DNA of 64,000 bases from Ignavibacteria bacterium (GCA_013204605.1 JABMNI010000056.1:1-64000), one strand, 5' to 3'; counted from the first letter of the stretch, positions 17,173-26,095 are shown. Made by a program: numbers and translations. The notes: generated from the letters alone by a model not told the origin.

Positions 17173-18078
17173 ATGATAAAGACTACCTCCGGATTTACAT
17201 TTCTTTGTGTACTGATTGCAGCATTGTTCTCTTTTACTACGTTCGTACCAGATTCGGTAAGTGCGTATTCAAAAAAAGTAGTAATTGCTAAGGCATCGGT
17301 AAACAATAAATCAAGTAGAAAGAAACGTAGACGTAAATCCAAATGCACTGTGGCATCTCGTGCCGTAGGCAAAAAACAAGCAATCGAATTAGTGAAAACG
17401 CAAAGTGAACGTCTTTGCAAACTGTCGGGACTAGAATATGAAACAACGGCCGACGCGGTAACAGGCGCCAAGCTTCATGTAGAGGCTGATGGGGAAACCC
17501 TGACAGACAACGAAGGCATGCAGAATATCGAAGAAGGCGAAGAGCTAGCCGAACTCGAACTGGAAGATGATGTTCCCGTGAACGTCGACAACTTCAGAAC
17601 TCTTTGGCTAAGCTATGTAGATGACGAAGGCGACAACCTTACGTGGGCAGGAATTGAAAAAGCGCAGATCCTCGACGTCATAATGGACTGGCTTGGTACC
17701 CGCTACCACTACGGTGGTACTGTCCGCACGGGCATCGACTGCTCAGCCTTCACCAGAATGATTTATAACACCGTTGCAACTGCCGAGCTTCCTCGAACTG
17801 CAGCTTCGCAATACACCGTTGGCGCCCCAATATCAAAAAACGCAGACTTACAGTTCGGAGACCTAGTGTTCTTTAACACGCGTCGCCGTACCTACGTTTC
17901 GCACGTTGGCATTTATCTGGGCGATAATTTATTCGCGCACTCATCATCGCGATACGGCGTTACCATTTCATCGCTCGAATCAACCTACTACGCAAAGCGT
18001 CTCATTGGCGCCCGCAGGTTGGACGATCAAGATGTTCTAAGACTCGCTTCAAACCAAGATTCAGCAAGTACGAATTAA
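17173..18078 (+). CDS. NlpC/P60 family cell-wall endopeptidase
   Basis: About 301 residues: signal peptide (to about residue 35), a basic Lys/Arg-rich stretch ('SSRKKRRRKSKC'), an acidic linker ('NIEEGEELAELELEDD') and a C-terminal NlpC/P60 cysteine peptidase (about 175-290). Catalytic Cys in 'GIDCSAFTRMIYN', His in 'YVSHVGIYLGDN', third residue in 'FAHSSSRYG'. Such enzymes cut gamma-D-Glu-diaminopimelate bonds in peptidoglycan. ATG 17173 is preferred to 17167 because it gives better spacing from ACGGAG at 17160-17165. Confidence 0.9.
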   Translation: MIKTTSGFTFLCVLIAALFSFTTFVPDSVSAYSKKVVIAKASVNNKSSRKKRRRKSKCTVASRAVGKKQAIELVKTQSERLCKLSGLEYETTADAVTGAKLHVEADGETLTDNEGMQNIEEGEELAELELEDDVPVNVDNFRTLWLSYVDDEGDNLTWAGIEKAQILDVIMDWLGTRYHYGGTVRTGIDCSAFTRMIYNTVATAELPRTAASQYTVGAPISKNADLQFGDLVFFNTRRRTYVSHVGIYLGDNLFAHSSSRYGVTISSLESTYYAKRLIGARRLDDQDVLRLASNQDSASTN

Positions 18079-18116
18079 TCTCAAGTACAACCTAATTTCA
18101 AGTACGAGTTGATTTG
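18066..18116. repeat. 17-bp degenerate tandem repeat x3 over a stop codon
   Basis: AAGTACGAATTAATCTC, AAGTACAACCTAATTTC and AAGTACGAGTTGATTTG. The first unit contains the last codons and stop of the NlpC/P60 gene. Confidence 0.8.
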
Positions 18117-18141
18117 TTACTGAAGTTAAAAACAAAAAAAT

Positions 18142-18179
18142 AGGCGATCCGGTTTTAACATCGGGTCGCCTTTTTTTTT
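18142..18179. terminator. bidirectional rho-independent terminator
   Basis: Stem AGGCGATCCG / CGGGTCGCCT (18142-18151 and 18162-18171) with a 10-nt loop, then a run of T. The A-rich run on the left (AAAAACAAAAAAAT) gives the T-tract for the opposite strand, so it can end both the NlpC/P60 gene and rnr. Confidence 0.9.
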
Positions 18180-18223
18180 ACCTGCATTTTTCATTCTGCA
18201 TTTTTAATTCTTAATTTCATGTA

Positions 18224-20656
18224 TTAGGCAGGGGGCTTTCTGTTTGGTTTCCCCTTATTCGTAGAACGCTTCTTTCCGCCACCGTGCTTTTTACCACTCG
18301 CACTTGGAGCAGAATTTGAACCGCCGCTAGGCGTTGATTTGCCACTACCGCCGCGCGGTTCTGACTTGCCACCGCCACTGCGTGGTTCAGACTTTCCACC
18401 ACCGCTGCGTGGTTCAGACTTTCCACCACCGCTGCGTGGTTCTGACTTGCCACCGCTGTGTGATATTTTCTTAGGTCTGTCATCGGTTCTTTCTTCGCCA
18501 GTTTTCTTCGGCTCGGTTTCATCCAATGGAATGTCGGCCAAATGCAAATCAACCATTCGCTTCTTGATATCGGCTCGAACAATTTTCACCTTCACCATGG
18601 TGCCAAACTGAAATGTGCGTCCGCGTTTGCGTCCTACCAAACGGAATTTGCGTTCGTCGAAGAAGTAGTAGTCATCCTTGATATCCTTAATGTGCAGCAG
18701 ACCCTCGCAGTACAAACCTTCCAACAGCACAAAAACCCCAAAGCCCGTTATCCCAGTAATCCTGCCGTTAAATTCTTCGGCAAGGTGTTCTGAGGCGAGA
18801 ATGGTTTGCGCGAGTTTGTTTGAAGCGCGTTCGGCTTCGACACTTTTTCGTTCAGTAATTGAACACTGACTTGATACCTCTTCGGCTTGTTGGTACAAAT
18901 CATTCCAGCGTTTCGGATCTGGTTTTCCCAGCGCATATTCTTTGATTGCTCGGTGTACAATTAGGTCGGGGTAGCGCCGGATAGGGGACGTAAAGTGCGC
19001 ATACTCCTCGAAGCCCAGACCAAAGTGTCCCACGTTAAACTCAGAGTAAATCGCCTTTGCCATCGACCTCAGAAGCAGACTATTGATAACGGGCTTTTCG
19101 GCGCGGTTGTGGGCTTGGGCAATGATGGCGTTAATCTCGCGCGGACCCAACTTTCCACTCGGTACGTCAAAACCAAGTGCGCGAATAACGGAAACAGCAT
19201 CAGTTAATTTTTCTACGTTGGGAGTTTCGTGTACGCGGTACACGAGTGCCGGAGCCTTTTTTGTACCCCAGATTTTTTTCAAACTATTCACATGCTCGGC
19301 TACTGTTTTGTTTGCGGCCAACATACACTCTTCAACCAACGAAGTGCTTTCGGTTCTGGATTTCACTGAAGCGCTGATTGGTTGTTTGAATTCGTCCAAC
19401 TGAAATTTTATCTCCTGCGTTTCAAAATCAATTCCGCCTTGTTTCATTCGGTTGCGATAAAGAACTTGCGACAGTTTATGAAGTCGTAAAACTTCTACGG
19501 CAAACTCACCCTGTCCCGTTTCGATTATTTGAAGTGCTTCATCGTACGTAAACCGGCGCACACTTTTTATCAGTGATTCGTGAATTCGGTAGTTGCGTAC
19601 AACGCCTTGCGGATCGAATTCCATGAACACCGAAAATGCGAAACGATGCTTGTTGGGAACAAGAGAACAAATATTGTTCGACAAATGTTCGGGCAACATA
19701 GGCACTACGCGGTCGGCCAAATACGTACTGTTACCCCGCGCCATGGCTTCATTATCGATGGCTGAACCCTCGGTTACATAGGCCGATACATCGGCAATGT
19801 GCACGCCCAATTCAAGATTTCCATTTGCTAAATCATTTATCGAAAGTGCATCGTCAAAATCGCGTGCATCATCAGGATCGATGGTGATAATCGTTTCGGC
19901 AGTCAAGTCAACGCGGCCACGAGGTGCGCGTGCTGACGGCTCTGAAAAAGCAGCCGCTTCACGTTCTACTGCATCAGTAAAACCAATTGGTAAATCGAAT
20001 TCTTTAACAATTGCCTCGAACTCAACAGCAGCGTTGCCCGACTTGCCAACAATTTCAGACACTTCAACTTCGGGCGAAGAATTGGGATGCTTCCATTGCA
20101 AAAATTTTGCAATCACTTTATCGGAATGCTTGGCTCCTTTTAAATTTTTCTCAGCAACTATGAAGTCGATATAATATTTTGCTTCATCTGGAACCAGATA
20201 ATAAAAATTACCCTCCAACTCGATAGTTCCACTAATTAACTGGCTAGACCGCTCGACAATGTCAACCACTTCGCCCTTGATTTTTTGTCCGGTGCGAACT
20301 GCGTGCGGCTTCACGCGCACTATATCGCCATCGAGCGCGGTGTACAAATTCTGCCGGTCAATGTGAATTATCGGAAACGCTTCGTCGGTAGTCTGCACCG
20401 TTGCACGGTTATGATAGAACGTAATCACCCCTTCAAAACCATGCGAATCTTGCGGTCGAATTCTAAACCTTCGACGGCTCATTTTTTCAACCAGATTTTC
20501 ATCAACCAATTTTTGCAGCATGTGACGAAGCATTTCATCGTCTTCGCCGTCGGCACGTACCCGAAGTTGTTTCGAAATTTCTATTAATTGAAGGGGCTCA
20601 GTGGCTCCCGTAAGAAGTGCGATTATTTCATCGCGATAGTCGGATTGGATTGCCAT
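18224..20656 (-). CDS. rnr: ribonuclease R
   Basis: 3'-5' exoribonuclease of structured RNA. 810 residues from ATG 20656 ('MAIQSDYRDEIIALL'); the track start at 20755 adds an unlikely 33 residues. Order: N-terminal winged-helix/OB cold-shock domains (about 1-220), RNB catalytic domain with 'TIDPDDARDFDDALSI' and 'HFTSPIRRYPDLIVHRAI' (about 240-620), S1 domain ('GRITGITGFGVFVLLEGLYCEGLLHI', about 630-715) and a basic tail of about 75 residues with four copies of 'GGKSEPRSG'. The tail is low complexity and lies exactly at the gene end, where other loci have minisatellites. Confidence 0.95.
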   Translation of the reverse strand: MAIQSDYRDEIIALLTGATEPLQLIEISKQLRVRADGEDDEMLRHMLQKLVDENLVEKMSRRRFRIRPQDSHGFEGVITFYHNRATVQTTDEAFPIIHIDRQNLYTALDGDIVRVKPHAVRTGQKIKGEVVDIVERSSQLISGTIELEGNFYYLVPDEAKYYIDFIVAEKNLKGAKHSDKVIAKFLQWKHPNSSPEVEVSEIVGKSGNAAVEFEAIVKEFDLPIGFTDAVEREAAAFSEPSARAPRGRVDLTAETIITIDPDDARDFDDALSINDLANGNLELGVHIADVSAYVTEGSAIDNEAMARGNSTYLADRVVPMLPEHLSNNICSLVPNKHRFAFSVFMEFDPQGVVRNYRIHESLIKSVRRFTYDEALQIIETGQGEFAVEVLRLHKLSQVLYRNRMKQGGIDFETQEIKFQLDEFKQPISASVKSRTESTSLVEECMLAANKTVAEHVNSLKKIWGTKKAPALVYRVHETPNVEKLTDAVSVIRALGFDVPSGKLGPREINAIIAQAHNRAEKPVINSLLLRSMAKAIYSEFNVGHFGLGFEEYAHFTSPIRRYPDLIVHRAIKEYALGKPDPKRWNDLYQQAEEVSSQCSITERKSVEAERASNKLAQTILASEHLAEEFNGRITGITGFGVFVLLEGLYCEGLLHIKDIKDDYYFFDERKFRLVGRKRGRTFQFGTMVKVKIVRADIKKRMVDLHLADIPLDETEPKKTGEERTDDRPKKISHSGGKSEPRSGGGKSEPRSGGGKSEPRSGGGKSEPRGGSGKSTPSGGSNSAPSASGKKHGGGKKRSTNKGKPNRKPPA

Positions 20657-20772
20657 GTACAAAGCTAAGGTCAAACCCCGACATGGTAGGACGGAGCGGA
20701 ACACAAAGCCCCATACAAAAATCTTTCTAAACAGAATTGAAAAAAAGATAGGCATAAAAACAAATGAATTTG

Positions 20773-20780
20773 TAGGTTTG
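20773..20780 (+). promoter_or_regulatory. -7 element TAGGTTTG five bases before pntAA start
   Basis: Perfect TAnnTTTG with only five bases to ATG 20786. Transcription would begin at or beside the start codon, so the pnt transcript may be leaderless. Confidence 0.55.
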
Positions 20781-20785
20781 ACACC

Positions 20786-21886
20786 ATGACGATAGGAATA
20801 CTTCTTGAGATGGCACAGGGAGAGCGCAGAGTAGCGCTTGTGCCGGCGTCATGCGCATCCCTAATTAAGGCTGGTCACAGCATTATTATTCAATCTGGTG
20901 CGGGAGCCGAGGCCGGTTTCCCCGACGACGCATACGTACAGGTAGGTGCCCAGGTGGCTGCCCGTGCCGAAGTGCTGGCGCAGGCCGCATGTATTGCGCA
21001 CGTTGCCGTACCCACCACTGCCGAAATTGGCGAGTACCCCAAGGGAACATCGGTGATTACGCTGGTGTATCCGAAACGTAATCCGGATACGTTGGCGGCG
21101 TTGGCGCAGGCCGGTGTGAGCGTGTTTGCTATGGATGCAATGCCACGCACTACGCGGGCGCAAAACATGGACGTGCTGAGTTCGCAGAATAATCTGGCCG
21201 GTTATAAGGCAGTGGTGGTGGGTGCGAATGCCGTTGGACGCATTTTTCCGCTTATGATGACGGCGGCTGGAACGGTTACTCCCGTGAAAATGCTGATCTA
21301 TGGTGCCGGTGTAGCGGGTTTGCAGGCCATTGCTACGGCAAAACGACTGGGAGCGCGCGTTGAGGTGACCGATATCCGTCCCGAGACAAAGGAGCAAGTT
21401 GAATCTTTAGGCGCAAAATTTATCTGGGTAGAGGGTCTGGAGAATGTCCGCATTGAAGGGGGCTATGTAGCCGGTGTAACCGATGAAATTCTACAAAAAC
21501 AAAAAGAAGCTGTCGAAAAATCGTTGTTCGCTGCCGACGTAGTAATTACTACCGCGTTGGTTGCCGGCGGGAAAGCGCCAACATTAATTACGGCTGAACA
21601 GGTTAGTAAAATGAAATTCGGATCTGTGATTGTAGATATGGCTACAGATGCGGGTGGAAATTGCGAATCATCACAGCACGACACACAAGTAACCGTTGGC
21701 GGCGTGACAATCATTGGTGGCGGAAATCTTGCGGCCACAGTTCCAACGCACGCAAGTGAGTTGTACGGAAAAAACGTGGTGAACTTTTTGGCACATATAG
21801 CAAAGCCCGACGGAATTTCGTTCGACACTGAAGATGAAATTATCAAAGCAACCTTGGTTGTTCACAATGGCGAGGTGAAAGTTTAA
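20786..21886 (+). CDS. pntAA: NAD(P) transhydrogenase subunit alpha, soluble part (PntAA)
   Basis: The NAD(H)-binding domain I of proton-translocating transhydrogenase. Visible: 'EMAQGERRVALVPASC' (alanine dehydrogenase/PNT N-terminal domain), 'MDAMPRTTRAQNMDVLSSQNNLAGYKAV', Rossmann 'LIYGAGVAGLQAIATAKRLGARVEVTDIRPE' (about 172-203) and 'GSVIVDMATDAGGNCE'. Together with the next two genes it couples hydride transfer between NADH and NADP+ to proton flow across the inner membrane. The three genes are spaced 1 bp and -4 bp and form one operon. Confidence 0.95.
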   Translation: MTIGILLEMAQGERRVALVPASCASLIKAGHSIIIQSGAGAEAGFPDDAYVQVGAQVAARAEVLAQAACIAHVAVPTTAEIGEYPKGTSVITLVYPKRNPDTLAALAQAGVSVFAMDAMPRTTRAQNMDVLSSQNNLAGYKAVVVGANAVGRIFPLMMTAAGTVTPVKMLIYGAGVAGLQAIATAKRLGARVEVTDIRPETKEQVESLGAKFIWVEGLENVRIEGGYVAGVTDEILQKQKEAVEKSLFAADVVITTALVAGGKAPTLITAEQVSKMKFGSVIVDMATDAGGNCESSQHDTQVTVGGVTIIGGGNLAATVPTHASELYGKNVVNFLAHIAKPDGISFDTEDEIIKATLVVHNGEVKV

Positions 21887-21887
21887 T

Positions 21888-22172
21888 ATGGATGCATCAA
21901 CACTTCAACTAATCTACCTTATAGTGCTTATGGCATTTTTAGGCGTAGAACTTATTGGTCACGTCCCGTCGGTACTGCACACGCCCCTCATGAGCGGTGC
22001 TAACGCCATTCACGGCGTAGTGATAATTGGATCGATCATCGTAATGGGCCACGCTACAGATACTGCCTCCATAATTCTTGGATTTGCAGCCGTGGTGCTT
22101 GGTACTCTTAATGTGGTAGGGGGCTTTGTGGTCACCAACCGAATGTTAGAAATGTTTAGGAAGAAGCAATGA
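21888..22172 (+). CDS. pntAB: NAD(P) transhydrogenase subunit alpha, membrane part (PntAB)
   Basis: 94 residues, three to four hydrophobic helices: 'IYLIVLMAFLGVELIGHVPSVLHTPLMSGANAIHGVVIIGSI' is the standard start of the small PntAB domain II fragment. Separate PntAA and PntAB is the usual layout in many bacteria. One base after pntAA and overlapping pntB by ATGA. Confidence 0.95.
   Translation: MDASTLQLIYLIVLMAFLGVELIGHVPSVLHTPLMSGANAIHGVVIIGSIIVMGHATDTASIILGFAAVVLGTLNVVGGFVVTNRMLEMFRKKQ
22118..22131 (+). repeat. representative full copy of the dispersed motif ARGGGGCTTTGTGG
   Basis: AGGGGGCTTTGTGG inside pntAB (codons Gly-Gly-Phe-Val). About 57 copies of the core ARGGGGCT are spread over both strands of the window; other near-full copies are at 43484 (+), 13381 (-), 24549 (-) and 25225 (-). 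See findings. Confidence 0.7.
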
Positions 22173-23560
22173 TAGAAACGTTACTACCAATACTTTATCT
22201 CGTTGCTTCGGTTACGTTTATTATCGGACTCAAAATGTTGGGTTCGCCAAAGTCTGCACGTAAAGGAAACTTAATTGCAGGCTTCGGTATGTGTTTGGCT
22301 ATTGCCGGAACAATATTGTTCCACACAGATTCCGCCGGTACACACTTGCACAATATTCCGCTGATTCTTGGCGGTATTGCAGTGGGAACCATTATTGGCT
22401 GGATGATGGCCGTGAAGGTAAAAATGACGGCGATGCCCCAAATGGTTTCGTTCTTTAATGGAATGGGTGGCGCTTGCGCTGCACTGATTTCGTTGATGGA
22501 GTATAAAGAAACGGGAAGTGTATCTGCCGGACACGGTGCCGCTACTATGGCCGGATTGATAATAGGTTCGATCTCTTTTAGTGGGTCGATCATTGCCTAT
22601 GTTAAGCTCGAAGAACGCATGGGCGATATTCGATTTACCGGACAACAACTCGTTAACAACGGTTTACTACTTGCTGTTTTAATTGTTGGTGCGTGTCTTG
22701 CATTAAGCGCATTAACTGGATTCCCACTAGCGTTACTTTTAACAGCTGGTGCATTATTATTCGGCGTCTTGTTTGTACTTCCAATTGGTGGTGCGGACAT
22801 GCCGGTAGTAATTTCTCTACTCAACTCATTCACCGGCGTTGCCGCTGCGTGTGGTGGTTTCTTGTACAACAATATGCCAATGTTGATTGGTGGAATTCTT
22901 GTTGGTAGTGCCGGAACGTTGTTAACGGTTGTTATGTGTAAGAGCATGAACCGTTCCATTTGGAACGTGCTGCTTGGCAATTTCTCTGCGCAAGGTGCTG
23001 CATCAGGAGCAACCGAAGGCGCCACCGGTACCGTACGCGAAGTAAGTGCTACCGATGCTGCTGTACTTATGGCGTATGCTAAAACCGTTGTAATTGTACC
23101 CGGCTATGGTTTGGCCGTGGCCCAAGCACAACACGCCTGCCATCAGTTAGAAAACGAACTCGAAGAAAAAGGCGTAACGGTAAAGTACGCGGTTCACCCC
23201 GTTGCCGGCAGAATGCCGGGTCACATGAACGTGCTACTTGCCGAAGCCGATGTATCGTATGATAAACTTGTCGAGATGGAAGAAATCAATCCTGAGTTTC
23301 CAACTACCGATGTTGTGTTAGTTGTGGGTGCAAACGATGTGGTGAACCCCGCAGCAAAAACCGATACGGCCTCTCCTATTTACGGAATGCCAATTCTCGA
23401 CGTCGAACTTGCAAAGCAAGTTATTGTCATGAAACGTTCCATGAAAGCCGGCTACGCCGGAATCGAAAATGAACTCTTCTACCGTCCGAACACGTCCATG
23501 CTGTTTGGCGATGCGAAGACGAGTATGTCGGCGTTGGTAGCGGAGATCAAGTTGATCTAA
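22169..23560 (+). CDS. pntB: NAD(P) transhydrogenase subunit beta
   Basis: 463 residues: eight to nine membrane helices (about 1-265), with 'MPQMVSFFNGMGGACAALISLME' and 'GGADMPVVISLLNSFTGVAAACGGFLY', then the NADP(H)-binding domain III (about 285-463) with 'VVIVPGYGLAVAQAQHACHQLENELEEKGVTVKYAVHPVAGRMPGHMNVLLAEADV' and 'VGANDVVNPAAKTD'. All family hallmarks are present. A repeat array starts directly after the stop codon. Confidence 0.96.
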   Translation: MIETLLPILYLVASVTFIIGLKMLGSPKSARKGNLIAGFGMCLAIAGTILFHTDSAGTHLHNIPLILGGIAVGTIIGWMMAVKVKMTAMPQMVSFFNGMGGACAALISLMEYKETGSVSAGHGAATMAGLIIGSISFSGSIIAYVKLEERMGDIRFTGQQLVNNGLLLAVLIVGACLALSALTGFPLALLLTAGALLFGVLFVLPIGGADMPVVISLLNSFTGVAAACGGFLYNNMPMLIGGILVGSAGTLLTVVMCKSMNRSIWNVLLGNFSAQGAASGATEGATGTVREVSATDAAVLMAYAKTVVIVPGYGLAVAQAQHACHQLENELEEKGVTVKYAVHPVAGRMPGHMNVLLAEADVSYDKLVEMEEINPEFPTTDVVLVVGANDVVNPAAKTDTASPIYGMPILDVELAKQVIVMKRSMKAGYAGIENELFYRPNTSMLFGDAKTSMSALVAEIKLI

Positions 23561-23561
23561 T

Positions 23562-23712
23562 GTGAAAATGTGGAAATGTGAGAATGGCAATGTGAGTCAA
23601 ATGTGAAAATGTGAAAATGTGAGAATGCCAATCTCAATGTGAAAATGTGGAAATGTGAGAATGGCAATGGCAATGCCAATGAGAAAATGTGGAAATGTGA
23701 GAATGGCAATGT
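23562..23712. repeat. AATGTGAAAATGTGGAAATGTGAGAATGGC repeat array
   Basis: Irregular tandem copies of AATGTGRAAATGTG with GAGAATGGCAATG spacers. Same family as 183-283 (both orientations) and 31303-31335. Starts two bases after the pntB stop. Confidence 0.9.
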
Positions 23713-23739
23713 CCAAAAGAGTATAGTCCAAAAAGTGTA

Positions 23740-24081
23740 ATGAGATTCACGCTAACACTTAGACCCCTCAACATTGGTGACGAGCAGGAGTTTTTGAGTG
23801 CGCACCGTGCTACTTCGCCGGATTTCCCGAACTTTTTGCACTACTATGAAGAGGGGATGGAGTTTGGCAAGTACATTGAGCGGTTGGCCGAAGTTGAAGA
23901 GGGGATCAATCTGCCTTCGCACAAGATTGTGCCGTCGTCGTTTTTGTTTGCGTTTGATGGTGAGCGGATTGTGGGGCGAACGTCAATCAGACACAGGCTG
24001 AATGAATTTTTAATGGTGGAGGGCGGCCATATAGGATATGCGGTTGTGCCTGAATTTCGACGACGAGTTATTACCGGGTAG
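23740..24081 (+). pseudogene. GNAT N-acetyltransferase, C-terminally truncated
   Basis: 113 residues. The N-terminal two-thirds of a GNAT protein is clear: 'LRPLNIGDEQEFLSAHRA', 'SSFLFAFDGERIVGRTSIRHRLNEFLMVEGGHIGYAVVPEFRRR'. In intact relatives 'VVPEFRRRG' continues into the acetyl-CoA-binding motif (RxxGxA) and two more strands. Here it ends 'RRRVITG' at a duplicated 14-mer (GTTATTACCGGGTA), right beside the end of the ligase gene. It cannot bind acetyl-CoA normally and is most likely a remnant. Confidence 0.75.
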
Positions 24082-24093
24082 TTATTACCGGGT
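24066..24093. repeat. 14-bp duplication GTTATTACCGGGTA x2
   Basis: Two perfect adjacent copies at the truncated end of the GNAT gene; the first contains its stop codon (TAG). Confidence 0.85.
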
Positions 24094-24097
24094 ACAT

Positions 24098-25033
24098 TTA
24101 GATGAGTATTGAGGTGTCTGAAACCTTATCCAGTGCGTTCAACGTTAGTGTTTCAAGACCCTCATCTGCCAAGACGGAGGTGGTGTTTTCGATGTGCAGA
24201 ACCTCTACTTTTCCAACTTCTACGCCCGACTTCTTGCGCGGAGCAGCGGATACATTGTGCAGCCGAAGGTTTGCAAAAACTGTGGGGAGCACCACGCGCA
24301 CGGGTCCAAACTTTTCGGTTGTGTGTGCATCTGCATGTTGAAGAATAATGCTCCGATCATATTCGCTAAATGCTTCAGCTGGTAACGAGACAATCGGAAC
24401 CAGCGTCTCATTTTTTTTGATACCGAAGTGAAAATGAAATCCGTCGGCGTCGCGTTTTACTGAAAGTAGAACAGCCGTCACGTCGAATGGAGCGCCGTTA
24501 ACAAATGTCGGCGCTTCGATGCTCAACAAGTAGTTATCAGAAACACAAAGCCCCTTAACAATACTCGATCTGAATCCGCCAACCAGCATTCGGTTAAACA
24601 GGATTCGCTCGGGCGTGTGGAGTTGCATCCAGGTGGTGGAAATGAGTTCGCGTTGGGCAGATGGCGCGCTGATGGAAAGTTGGTCGAGAATTGTTAGCAC
24701 GTAATGTAGGGAGGGGGCTTTGCAGCGCGCATCGGTGAGCGGCACACAGAGCGCAGAGCTTTCGGAGATCGAGGCGGTGTGAAGTTTGCATTGGTCGAAT
24801 AGCCATAGTGGAATGTTTGCAACTGCGCATGTAAGATCGGCTAGTGTGGTGTAGGAAATGATGCGCTTGGTGTGCCTGCCCGTTGCAAGGTTGCAAAGGA
24901 ATTGTTTGTGGGTTGCATCGGGTAGGCTTTGTATTACGCTGTTTAGCTCCGACACTACGCTATGTAACTGCGACACTTTGTTCGATGGTAGCGTTAGTAT
25001 GCTTGGCGTGAATATTGGTGTTAGTCGTTGCAA
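24098..25033 (-). CDS. ATP-dependent DNA ligase-like protein lacking the adenylation domain
   Basis: 311 residues. The N-terminal part (about 1-160) is the ligase DNA-binding domain ('HYVLTILDQLSISAPSAQRELISTTWMQLHTPERILFNRMLVGGFRSSIVKGL'). The C-terminal part (about 180-285) is the ligase OB domain ('FHFGIKKNETLVPIVSLPAEAFSEYD', 'EKFGPVRVVLPTVF', 'KKSGVEVG'). The central nucleotidyltransferase domain of about 200 residues with the KxDG lysine is missing and the two ends are joined in frame. The protein cannot adenylate, so it is either a relic or a non-catalytic DNA-binding partner. The start is TTG. It is encoded 27 bp after the ligase-associated exonuclease. Confidence 0.8.
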   Translation of the reverse strand: MQRLTPIFTPSILTLPSNKVSQLHSVVSELNSVIQSLPDATHKQFLCNLATGRHTKRIISYTTLADLTCAVANIPLWLFDQCKLHTASISESSALCVPLTDARCKAPSLHYVLTILDQLSISAPSAQRELISTTWMQLHTPERILFNRMLVGGFRSSIVKGLCVSDNYLLSIEAPTFVNGAPFDVTAVLLSVKRDADGFHFHFGIKKNETLVPIVSLPAEAFSEYDRSIILQHADAHTTEKFGPVRVVLPTVFANLRLHNVSAAPRKKSGVEVGKVEVLHIENTTSVLADEGLETLTLNALDKVSDTSILI

Positions 25034-25060
25034 AGTAGAGAGGGAATTAAGCAGTGAAAA

Positions 25061-26047
25061 TTATTCAGTGAGAATTTCTGAAATGTCGAAGGCTTCGGTG
25101 TTTTGCTGACGCAAGAATTTTACAAAGGCTGAAGTATCGCCGTGCATGGCAATCACGCGCGAGCAATTCACATCCTTTACGGTTTGAATGAGTGTGGGCC
25201 AGTCTGCGTGATCACTTACCACAAAGCCCCTTGCACCATTTGAATCAAATCGTTTTTGCGAGACGTTCCAGCCGGAGGCGGTTGCGAGTGAGAGGCGCGT
25301 GTTGGGTCCGTGCAGAGTGTTGACGTTTCCATTGGGTCCGTGCTGCGTGTTGGCGCTCCCACCTGCAGACGTGAGCACCAGGCCATCGGCGGTTGCAACC
25401 GGCAGACGCGAATACTGCGGTACCGGGATTCCGGTGTTTACGATTACTTGGTTGGTGGCGTGAATGGAATCATCAACATACACTGTTCCGATGGACTGAT
25501 CTAGCGCGCACAGAAGGCGTTGCGCCTTTCCAAGTGGATACACGTGAATGACGCTGGTCCTGCCAGACAAAATATTTTGCTGCCACCACGCGTGAACGTC
25601 GCGCATTACGAGTTGCATATCGGGCCACTGATAAATTGGCAGACCAAATGTACACTCAGTTACAAAGGTGTCGCAGACGATTGGTTGGAAGGGGGCTGCA
25701 ATAGGATCGGAATCTCGTTTGTAATCGCCGGTGCACACCCATACTTCGCCTTGGTGTTCAACGCGAACTTGGGCCGAACCAATCACGTGACCAGCGGGAT
25801 GAAGTGAAATCCATGCATCGCCAAGTTTTATTTGTTGGTCGTATTCTAATTCGGTGACGTTAATGTTGTTGCCCAGGCGGTGACGCAGTATTGGGGCTGT
25901 GTGCTTGTGCGTGATATAGTGCTGCATACCACGACGCGCATGATCGGAATGTCCATGCGTAATAACGGCAGTATGAGTAGATCGCACCGGATCGATGCAA
26001 AAATCGCCAGGCACACAGTGCAGTCCATTACGTCGAGTAAACATCAT
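25061..26047 (-). CDS. ligase-associated DNA exonuclease (metallo-beta-lactamase fold)
   Basis: 328 residues of the MBL/beta-CASP group: 'VITHGHSDHARRG' (HxHxDH), 'HPAGHVIGSAQVRV', 'CTGDYKRDSDP', 'CDTFVTECTFGLP' and 'VSDHADWPTLI'. These match the exonuclease that bacterial ligase-associated clusters encode with an ATP-dependent ligase and a DEXH helicase. The helicase is not in the window and the ligase next door has no catalytic domain. A linker around residues 225-260 has a 'HGPN' repeat and may be low complexity. Confidence 0.88.
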   Translation of the reverse strand: MMFTRRNGLHCVPGDFCIDPVRSTHTAVITHGHSDHARRGMQHYITHKHTAPILRHRLGNNINVTELEYDQQIKLGDAWISLHPAGHVIGSAQVRVEHQGEVWVCTGDYKRDSDPIAAPFQPIVCDTFVTECTFGLPIYQWPDMQLVMRDVHAWWQQNILSGRTSVIHVYPLGKAQRLLCALDQSIGTVYVDDSIHATNQVIVNTGIPVPQYSRLPVATADGLVLTSAGGSANTQHGPNGNVNTLHGPNTRLSLATASGWNVSQKRFDSNGARGFVVSDHADWPTLIQTVKDVNCSRVIAMHGDTSAFVKFLRQQNTEAFDISEILTE

Positions 26048-26087
26048 AGAAGCGGCAACCTACGAGTTTCGTGCCATTTCGATTACG

Positions 26088-26095
26088 TATTTTTG
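26088..26095 (+). promoter_or_regulatory. -7 element TATTTTTG four bases before a start codon
   Basis: Perfect TAnnTTTG directly before ATG 26100 with a TTTC about 18 bp upstream, implying a leaderless or near-leaderless transcript for the TPR-propeller-MscS genes. Confidence 0.5.

Noticed and set aside
22195-23025. Antisense ORFs opposite pntB
   Set aside because: Shadow frames of a well-supported gene with no family features.
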